From assembly GCF_014191985.1 (NCBI RefSeq), contig NZ_JACHXI010000006.1:1-64000 (forward strand): 64,000 nt of DNA, in the 5' to 3' direction. Positions 58,353 to 64,000 of this stretch are shown in pieces (the stretch's first letter is position 1; the number at the start of each line of letters is the position of its first letter). The notes under the pieces are model-generated. The model ran no database searches. It was not told the DNA's origin and worked only from the letters and a program-made list of their open reading frames with translations. This stretch comes from Azomonas macrocytogenes (lineage in GTDB: Bacteria > Pseudomonadota > Gammaproteobacteria > Pseudomonadales > Pseudomonadaceae). The translations under genes and the position numbers were made by a program.

Positions 58353-59141
58353 CTAGAACGTGCCGGGATAATGGCCGCCGTCGAGCAGCAGGTTCTGGCC
58401 GGTCATGTAGCCGGCGTGGGCACTGCAGAGGAAGGCGCAGAAGGCACCGAATTCGTCGGCAGAGCCGAAACGGCCAGCCGGAATGCCGCGTTGACGCTGT
58501 TCGGCGATGGCCGTGGAGCTCTGGGCGCTGGCCCGAGCGGCGGCGTCCAGGGTCTGGCGCAGGCGGTCGGTGTCGAAGGCTCCAGGCAGCAGGTTGTTGA
58601 TTGTGACGTTGCGCCCGGCCAGATGCGGTTGGCGGGCCAGGCCGGCAATGAAACCGGTCAGGCCGCTGCGTGCGCCATTGGAGAGACCGAGGATGTCGAT
58701 CGGTGCTTTCACTGCCGCCGAGGTGATGTTCACCACCCGGCCGAAACCGCGTGCGGCCATGCCGTCCACCGTGGCCTTGATCAGCTCGATGGGCGTGAGC
58801 ATGTTGATTTCCACCGCCTGCAGCCAGTCTTCGCGGCTCCAGTCGCGAAAGTCGCCCGGCGGCGGGCCGCCGGCATTGTTGACCAGAATATCGATCTGCG
58901 GGCCGGCGGCGAGCGCGGCCTGGCGCACGTCGTCGCGGCTGATATCGCCGGCTACGCTGCGCACTTCGATGGCTGGATGCAGTGCGCGCAATTGTGCTGC
59001 GGTCGCTTCCAGCACCTCGAGTTTGCGGGCGTTGACCACCAGATTCACTCCTTCCCGGGCCAGGGCGGCGGCGCAGCCTTTACCAAGCCCCTTGCTGGCG
59101 GCGCAGACCAGCGCCCAGCGTCCGGCGATACCCAGTTCCAT
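58353..59141 (-). CDS. SDR-family oxidoreductase with non-canonical active site
   Basis: This 262-residue protein has the SDR NAD(P)-binding fold: LVCAASKGLGKG, DILVNNAGGPPPG and the C-terminal DGGHYPG. The Ser of the active site is present in NITSAAVKAP, but the usual Tyr-x-x-x-Lys is replaced by a GLSNGARSGL segment, so ordinary ketoreductase chemistry is doubtful. A clear GAGGAGA site precedes the ATG. It is cotranscribed with the alcohol dehydrogenase gene, 12 bp away. Confidence 0.85.
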   Translation of the reverse strand: MELGIAGRWALVCAASKGLGKGCAAALAREGVNLVVNARKLEVLEATAAQLRALHPAIEVRSVAGDISRDDVRQAALAAGPQIDILVNNAGGPPPGDFRDWSREDWLQAVEINMLTPIELIKATVDGMAARGFGRVVNITSAAVKAPIDILGLSNGARSGLTGFIAGLARQPHLAGRNVTINNLLPGAFDTDRLRQTLDAAARASAQSSTAIAEQRQRGIPAGRFGSADEFGAFCAFLCSAHAGYMTGQNLLLDGGHYPGTF

Positions 59142-59153
59142 GCTGTTTCTCCT

Positions 59154-60173
59154 CTATGGGTTGAGATGGGGAATGCTGGCTGGTGCCTGCAGGTGCGTAA
59201 CCCACTTGCCATTGCTGCTGCCATCCTTGAGTGTCCGCAAGGCATCGGGCAGGGCCTCGAAGGCGAAGACGCTGCGCTGCGGTGCTCGCAGACTGCCGTC
59301 GGCCAGTGCCTGCAACAGCCGCTCCCCGGTCTGGCGCAAGTTTTGTCGGTCGAGGCGGCTGCCGTGTTCGTGAATGCTGTTCAGGGCGACTTCGTGCAGT
59401 GACAGGGCGGTGCCGAAGGCCGGCAGAGGCGCTGTCTCCAGGCGATCCTGAATGCACACCAGGTGGCCGTTGTAGCCCAGCAAGGACGCGAGTGCCGCGG
59501 CGTGCCGGCCACTGACCGTATCGAACAGCGCATGCAGCCGTCGCTCGCCCAGTCGTTTGTACAGGCCGGCCGACCAGTCACCCTGGCGATAATCGAATAC
59601 GCCGACGACCCCCAATTCGAGCAGCCGCTGGTGATGGCCGGGGGCCGCCGTGGCCCAGACACGCCAGCCGCGTTGCAGGGCGAACTGGACGAGAAATAGG
59701 CCGACCGCACCGCCAGCACCGACCACCAGCACATCGCGGGCCGGTGCGAGCGGGACCTTTTCCAGGGCCTGCCAGGCAGTCAGACCGGGGCAGGGCAGGC
59801 AGGCGGCCGCGGCATCGGCAAGGGCGGCTGGCACGCGCAGGACTGCCTCGGCCGTGACGCGGCAATACTCGGCGAAACTGCCATCGCGGCCGAGCGCCTG
59901 GTGATAGGCCACGCGGGTTCCTGGCAGAAGGTCGACGCCGCTGCCGACGGCCGCCACCACGCCCACGCCATCGACGCCGGGCACCTGGCCGTCGCGCCAG
60001 GCCGGATGGCCCCACTCAATCATCTTCCAGTCGACCGGGTTCAGCGCCAGCGCCCGGTTGGCGATCAGGACCTCGCCCGCGGCGGGCTGCTGCAGAGGGC
60101 GGCGGACCTGCCGCAGGCCGTCGATCCCAAGACCTGGTGTCCAGCTCCAGGCAGCGTAATCGGTGTGCAGCAT
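59154..60173 (-). CDS. Zinc-type alcohol dehydrogenase / quinone reductase-like (MDR) protein
   Basis: This 339-residue protein has the MDR layout: N-terminal GroES-like domain with VDWKMIEWGHPAW and PGVDGVGVVAAVG, then the cofactor motif VLVVGAGGAVGLFLVQFA. The structural-zinc cysteines are absent, so it is closer to the quinone-oxidoreductase side of the family. AAGGAG precedes the ATG at 60173. It probably oxidises or reduces a pathway intermediate with NADP(H). Confidence 0.83.
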   Translation of the reverse strand: MLHTDYAAWSWTPGLGIDGLRQVRRPLQQPAAGEVLIANRALALNPVDWKMIEWGHPAWRDGQVPGVDGVGVVAAVGSGVDLLPGTRVAYHQALGRDGSFAEYCRVTAEAVLRVPAALADAAAACLPCPGLTAWQALEKVPLAPARDVLVVGAGGAVGLFLVQFALQRGWRVWATAAPGHHQRLLELGVVGVFDYRQGDWSAGLYKRLGERRLHALFDTVSGRHAAALASLLGYNGHLVCIQDRLETAPLPAFGTALSLHEVALNSIHEHGSRLDRQNLRQTGERLLQALADGSLRAPQRSVFAFEALPDALRTLKDGSSNGKWVTHLQAPASIPHLNP

Positions 60174-60189
60174 GCTCGAACTCCTTGCG

Positions 60190-61143
60190 TCAGTGGATGG
60201 CAACCGGATTGATCGTCACCTGAGTCGTTCCGGTATAGCGCGGCTGGCCAAGGACGAAAAGAAATTCCCAGACCCGGTCCCGGACCAGCGCGCGACTGTC
60301 AATCAGTTCTAGGTTGTAGACACCGTTTTTGGCCAGCATCAATTGATTGACCGGAAATACCGCGTCACTGTCGCCTGGTACTGCCTCCAGAGCCCAGGTA
60401 TCGCCACCGATGGCGACTACGCCGCGGTCGATCAGGTACTGGGCGGCCTCCAGGCCGATACCGGGTTCGCCGGCGAGAAAGCGCGTGTTGTCCTTGCCGA
60501 TCAGTTCGAGCCAGCCGGTGTTGAACAGCACCACGTCGCCCTTGCCGATCTCGATGCCCTGTTTCTGCAACACCGCCTCGATATCGGCCACGCTGAAGAG
60601 GGTGCCTTCGGGAACGATGTCCTGGCCGTAATGGGCCGTCATGTCCAGCACCACTCCTCGGGTCACCAGCGGCGGGACTTTCTCCAGGCCAAGCTTTTTC
60701 ACGCCTTCCATGGTGACGATATCGGCGGCGCGGTTGCCGTTGTAGTAGACATTGTCGATGCCGATATGGCCGATACCGTTGAGCTGGGTACCGACGCCAG
60801 TCCAGGCCACCACCAGCTCATCATTGAAGGTGAACTGGTTGGGCCCCATGGTCAGCCCGGCCTGCTCGCCCGGCTGGACGTTGTAGAGCTTGAAGCTGCG
60901 GTGCTGGAAGGCCGGCAGGTCTTTGTTGATCTCGATGCCCAGGGCATAAGTCTTGCCCGTCTTCACCAATTTCGCCGCGTTCAGCACGAGTTCGGGAGTC
61001 AGCAGGTTGGCCGCGCCGATCTCATCGGCCGCGCCGTACCGCGAGGGATACCAGGCGGCCGCTGGCGTCGGTTCCGCAGCCTGGGCGAATGCCGCAGTGA
61101 CGGTGAGGGGCAGGGCGAGGGACAGGGCGAGTTTCTTGAACAT
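60190..61143 (-). CDS. Exported cyclase-family (kynurenine-formamidase-like) hydrolase
   Basis: This 317-residue protein begins with a signal peptide ending near FAQAAE, followed by RYGAADEIGAANLLTPELV. The metal-site region reads GVGTQLNGIGHIG in place of the HxGTHxD motif of true kynurenine formamidases, as in a common subgroup of the family. VLFNTGWLE is also characteristic. It is the first gene of a five-gene operon and the only one predicted to be exported. The substrate is unknown; it likely hydrolyses an amide or lactone. Confidence 0.82.
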   Translation of the reverse strand: MFKKLALSLALPLTVTAAFAQAAEPTPAAAWYPSRYGAADEIGAANLLTPELVLNAAKLVKTGKTYALGIEINKDLPAFQHRSFKLYNVQPGEQAGLTMGPNQFTFNDELVVAWTGVGTQLNGIGHIGIDNVYYNGNRAADIVTMEGVKKLGLEKVPPLVTRGVVLDMTAHYGQDIVPEGTLFSVADIEAVLQKQGIEIGKGDVVLFNTGWLELIGKDNTRFLAGEPGIGLEAAQYLIDRGVVAIGGDTWALEAVPGDSDAVFPVNQLMLAKNGVYNLELIDSRALVRDRVWEFLFVLGQPRYTGTTQVTINPVAIH

Positions 61144-61488
61144 CTTGGCGGACCGTGGCTGCGGAATCGGGAATATCCGGCAGTATCCTCAGAAGCGTTC
61201 GTCGGAAAAATGCCTGGCCCGCCACAAGAAATTTGAAACCGAATCACCAATCGGTCACGGCCGCTGACCTACCTGGGTAGATTCTTCCCTGCCGTGGCGA
61301 CGACAGTCTGGTGGTTCAGTCGTCGTTGCTGCAGGCGTTGGCCCGCGTCTGGACAAGGCCTGGGCGTTGGGGGCGGCGGTCTGTCATTTGCATATCGATA
61401 GCCGATTTAGGTCTTTCCCACAGCCATAAAACACTTTTTAACATTAGCTCTGCGAATCAGTGCATTCACTATTCTGGAGAGCCAGCAG
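61144..61488. other. Divergent promoter region, cyclase and TauE-type genes
   Basis: This 345-bp region lies between two divergent genes and should carry both promoters. It holds no supported gene. The part at 61400-61460 is AT-richer, upstream of the exporter gene. Confidence 0.4.
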
Positions 61489-62463
61489 ATGACTAAACCC
61501 CAATCCGAAGCCGAATATGCGGCTGCGTTAGAGAGCTTGCCAAGCGCCACGCATACGCGAGAACCCTTGGTCCTGGAAGCCGCCACCGAGGCCGTTGGCC
61601 GCAATGCGCGCTACTGGGCTATTCGCGTGGTCCCGATCTTTATCCTGCTGCTGGCGGGCGGGCTGGGTTATTTCCTGCCCAGCGGCTGGGAAACACTTCT
61701 GGGTGATCTGGGGGCGGGCCTGCAATCCCGATCCTTTTGGACGGCGGCGGCAGTGGGCCTGGGTGCCCAAATTGTCGATGGCGCGCTGGGCATGGCCTAT
61801 GGCGTGACCTCGACTACCTTTCTGCTCTCTGCTGGGGTGCCTCCCGCAGCGGCCTCGGGTTCGGTGCATATCGCCGAAATCTTCACTACCGGATTCTCGG
61901 GCCTGTCGCATTGGAAACTGGGCAATGTCAACAAGGCGCTGTTCAAGCGGCTGTTGATCCCCGGCATCATCGGCGCGGTGACCGGTGCCTATATCGTGAC
62001 GTCGATCGACGGCGACGTTCTCAAACCCTGGATTTCGGGTTACTTGTTGCTGATCGGCATTTATATTCTGTCGAAGCTGTGGGGCCAACTGCGCGTGCAG
62101 ACCGAGCCACCGAAGTATGTGGCACCGCTGGCGCTCACTGGCGGCTTTGTCGATGCGGTGGGCGGTGGCGGTTGGGGGCCGGTCGTCACCACCTCGCTGC
62201 TGGGCAGCGGGCACGATCCACGCACCACCATTGGCTCGGTCAATGCCGCGGAGTTCTTCCTGGCGATTACTGGTGGTGTCTCCTTTGCGGTGCTGGGCGG
62301 CTTCACGCATTGGTCGGTGATCGCCGGTCTGATCTTCGGTGGCCTGTTCGCGGCGCCTTTCGCCGCCGTGCTGACCAAGTACGCGCCACCGAAGGTGCTG
62401 CTGGCCATCGTTGGGGTACTGATCTCGAGCTTGAGTCTCTACAATCTCAGCAAGCTGTGGTGA
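61489..62463 (+). CDS. TauE/SafE-family membrane transporter
   Basis: This 324-residue inner-membrane protein has about 35 cytoplasmic residues, a first helix (IFILLLAGGLGYFLPSGW), then the TauE/SafE core: VDGALGMAYGVTSTTFLLSAG in the first half and FVDAVGGGGWGPVVTTSLL in the second, the two similar motif copies of the family. It exports sulfite, sulfoacetate or related anions in known members. TGGAGAG precedes the ATG. Confidence 0.88.
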   Translation: MTKPQSEAEYAAALESLPSATHTREPLVLEAATEAVGRNARYWAIRVVPIFILLLAGGLGYFLPSGWETLLGDLGAGLQSRSFWTAAAVGLGAQIVDGALGMAYGVTSTTFLLSAGVPPAAASGSVHIAEIFTTGFSGLSHWKLGNVNKALFKRLLIPGIIGAVTGAYIVTSIDGDVLKPWISGYLLLIGIYILSKLWGQLRVQTEPPKYVAPLALTGGFVDAVGGGGWGPVVTTSLLGSGHDPRTTIGSVNAAEFFLAITGGVSFAVLGGFTHWSVIAGLIFGGLFAAPFAAVLTKYAPPKVLLAIVGVLISSLSLYNLSKLW

Positions 62464-62758
62464 GTCACTGCCCGGTCTGACGTTTCCTCATCATCATGCT
62501 CCGGTTGCCCGGGCAGAATTGCCCGGCACCGCGCCTGCACTCCCTCCCTCCCGATACCCTGCCGTTGTTCCGCTAGCGGATCTTCAATCCTTTGTCCTGG
62601 TTTCGCCTGGCCAGCGGGCGCTGCTCAGGCGGAGCCGAACCTGAGGGCCGGATTGTTCGTGCCGGTTGAATACTGCTGTCCACTTGGATGGATTGATCGC
62701 AGGGATGATTTACAAGGATGATTTCACTGGGGCAATGGATGAAGGACAGTAGTACCGG

Positions 62759-63970
62759 ATGGATATTCATAATAGGTTGATAGCAACGCTGTGCCGCTGT
62801 GCAGTTTTGGGGGGTGCCCTGATGGCTGCCGTACCTTCGCAGGCCGCTGGCATGCCATTGGGGCAGCTGCGGTTCGAGGATTATCAGTACGATACCTTGC
62901 AGTGGCTGGAGCGCCATCGGGTATTCCAGACCCAGAATCGCTCGGCCGAACTGAGCTGGAATGCACCGCAGCAATGGCGTCCGCAGGGCAAGCCCCGGCG
63001 GGGTATCCTGCTGATTCATGGGCTGGGCGATTCGCCCTGGTCGTTCCACGATGTCGGTGCTCGCCTGGCGGAGCAGGGATTTCTGGCCAGATCGATACTG
63101 TTGCCCGGCCATGGCACGCAGCCGGCCGATCTGCTGGAAACCAGCCTGGAAGACTGGCGGCGCGTCGTTGCCGAGCAGGTCGCGATCCTGCAGCGGGAGG
63201 TGGGGCAGGTCTATCTGGGCGGATTTTCCACAGGGGCGAATCTGGCCCTCGAATATGCCTATGCGCATCCGGAAATTGCCGGCCTGCTGCTGTTTTCGCC
63301 AGCGTTCAAATCCGACAGCCTTTACGACTGGCTGACGCCATGGATCAGCTGGATCCGGCCATGGGTGCTCGGCTCGAATAGCGAGCGGCCCATGCAGAAT
63401 GCCGTGCGCTACCTGACGGTCCCGACCAACGGCTTCGCCCAGTTTTATCGCAGCAGCCGCGTCGCCCGCCGGGAGCTGCAGCAGCGCTCCTACGACAAGC
63501 CCGTCTTCATGGTGGTGGTCCGCCACGATTCGGTGCTGGATACGGCTTATCTCATGGAAAGTTTCCAGACGCGCTTCACCCATCCGGCCAGCCGGCTGGT
63601 CTGGTATGGCGAGCCGCCAGTGGCAGCGGCTGCCGACGATCCACGGGTGCTGGTGCGCTCGGATGCCCTGCCCGAGCGGCGAATTAGCCAGTTCTCGCAC
63701 ATGGGGCTACTGTTTTCGCCCGAGAATCCACTCTATGGCCAGGATGGTAGTCTGCGCATTTGCTGGAACGGTCAGGATGAAGCCGCGACCGCAGCCTGCG
63801 AGCGGGGCGCACCGGTCTGGTTCTCGGATTGGGGCTATCGGGAAGACGGCAAGGTCCACGCACGCCTGACCTACAATCCCTATTTCGACTGGCAGACACA
63901 GGTGATGGCCGAAGTGCTGGAGCAGGGCGCGACACCCGTCCGGATGATCCAGGCGACCAAGGCACCCTGA
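62759..63970 (+). CDS. Exported alpha/beta hydrolase
   Basis: This 403-residue protein has a signal peptide ending near PSQAAG. It shows an alpha/beta-hydrolase core: GILLIHGLGDSPWSFHDVG, RSILLPGHGTQP and the nucleophile elbow YLGGFSTGANLALEYA. The C-terminal half contains VMVVVRHDSVLD and SHMGLLFSPEN, the probable catalytic Asp and His. It resembles exported carboxylesterases; the substrate is unknown. Confidence 0.85.
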   Translation: MDIHNRLIATLCRCAVLGGALMAAVPSQAAGMPLGQLRFEDYQYDTLQWLERHRVFQTQNRSAELSWNAPQQWRPQGKPRRGILLIHGLGDSPWSFHDVGARLAEQGFLARSILLPGHGTQPADLLETSLEDWRRVVAEQVAILQREVGQVYLGGFSTGANLALEYAYAHPEIAGLLLFSPAFKSDSLYDWLTPWISWIRPWVLGSNSERPMQNAVRYLTVPTNGFAQFYRSSRVARRELQQRSYDKPVFMVVVRHDSVLDTAYLMESFQTRFTHPASRLVWYGEPPVAAAADDPRVLVRSDALPERRISQFSHMGLLFSPENPLYGQDGSLRICWNGQDEAATAACERGAPVWFSDWGYREDGKVHARLTYNPYFDWQTQVMAEVLEQGATPVRMIQATKAP

Positions 63971-64000
63971 GCATGGCTTCGAAGGCTCAGGCGAAGCCGC

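Overview
The window most likely comes from a gammaproteobacterium of the Azotobacter/Pseudomonas group. The main evidence is a complete vnfDGK set whose protein lengths (474, 113 and 475 residues) and cofactor-ligand spacing match the Azotobacter vinelandii vanadium nitrogenase as I remember it. Supporting evidence is Pseudomonas-type neighbours: a PQQ glucose dehydrogenase, a cis/trans fatty-acid isomerase, a DUF2790 protein and a MexEF-like RND pump. Most of the window is GC-rich with good Shine-Dalgarno sites. About 46.95-50.5 kb is clearly AT-rich and looks acquired or degenerate. I saw no rRNA, tRNA, CRISPR array or intact insertion sequence.

Layout. 0-10.7 kb: an alpha-glucan/trehalose module made of the end of a sugar MFS transporter, a lipoprotein-type trehalase, a GH15 glucoamylase, a maltoporin and two exported GH13 alpha-glucosidases. 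A perfect 18-bp palindrome lies between the divergent glucoamylase and maltoporin genes. 10.7-15.3 kb: a tight five-gene operon, on the minus strand, of soluble proteins. In order of transcription these are a binding-protein-like protein without a signal peptide, a HypB/UreG-like GTPase with a Cys/His motif, an ABC ATPase with no permease, a nitroreductase and a GCS2-type ligase. I do not recognise this as a described system. 16.2-21 kb: a frameshifted phosphoethanolamine transferase and gcd. 21.2-23.2 kb: two tandem thymidylate-kinase-like P-loop proteins.

23.7-31.7 kb is the centrepiece. Transcribed on the minus strand are vnfD, vnfG, vnfK, an unrecognised 300-residue gene, vnfY, a PhnCDE-type ABC importer and a Nif11-domain peptide. 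A sigma-54 type promoter and two VnfA-like dyads lie upstream, and a hairpin terminator lies downstream. The simplest reading is one regulon that makes the VFe protein, matures its cofactor and imports the metal as vanadate, a phosphate-like oxyanion. vnfH, vnfEN and vnfA are not in the window.

31.8-42.3 kb: housekeeping and accessory genes, including an ABM monooxygenase, cti, glk, mntP with a manganese riboswitch, a TPR-less GT41 glycosyltransferase, a hydroxyacid dehydrogenase and an RcsF-like lipoprotein. 42.3-46.9 kb: RND efflux permease and adaptor. 47-50.5 kb: AT-rich tract with a broken WecG-type gene, an acyltransferase, a DUF2790 protein and two short tandem repeats. 50.5-55 kb: glycan genes (a multidomain ELM1-type protein, a GT2 and a 2OG-Fe oxygenase). 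55-64 kb: a LysR regulator, a five-gene catabolic-looking operon (cyclase, alcohol dehydrogenase, SDR, LLM flavoprotein, SRPBCC), a TauE-type exporter and an exported alpha/beta hydrolase.
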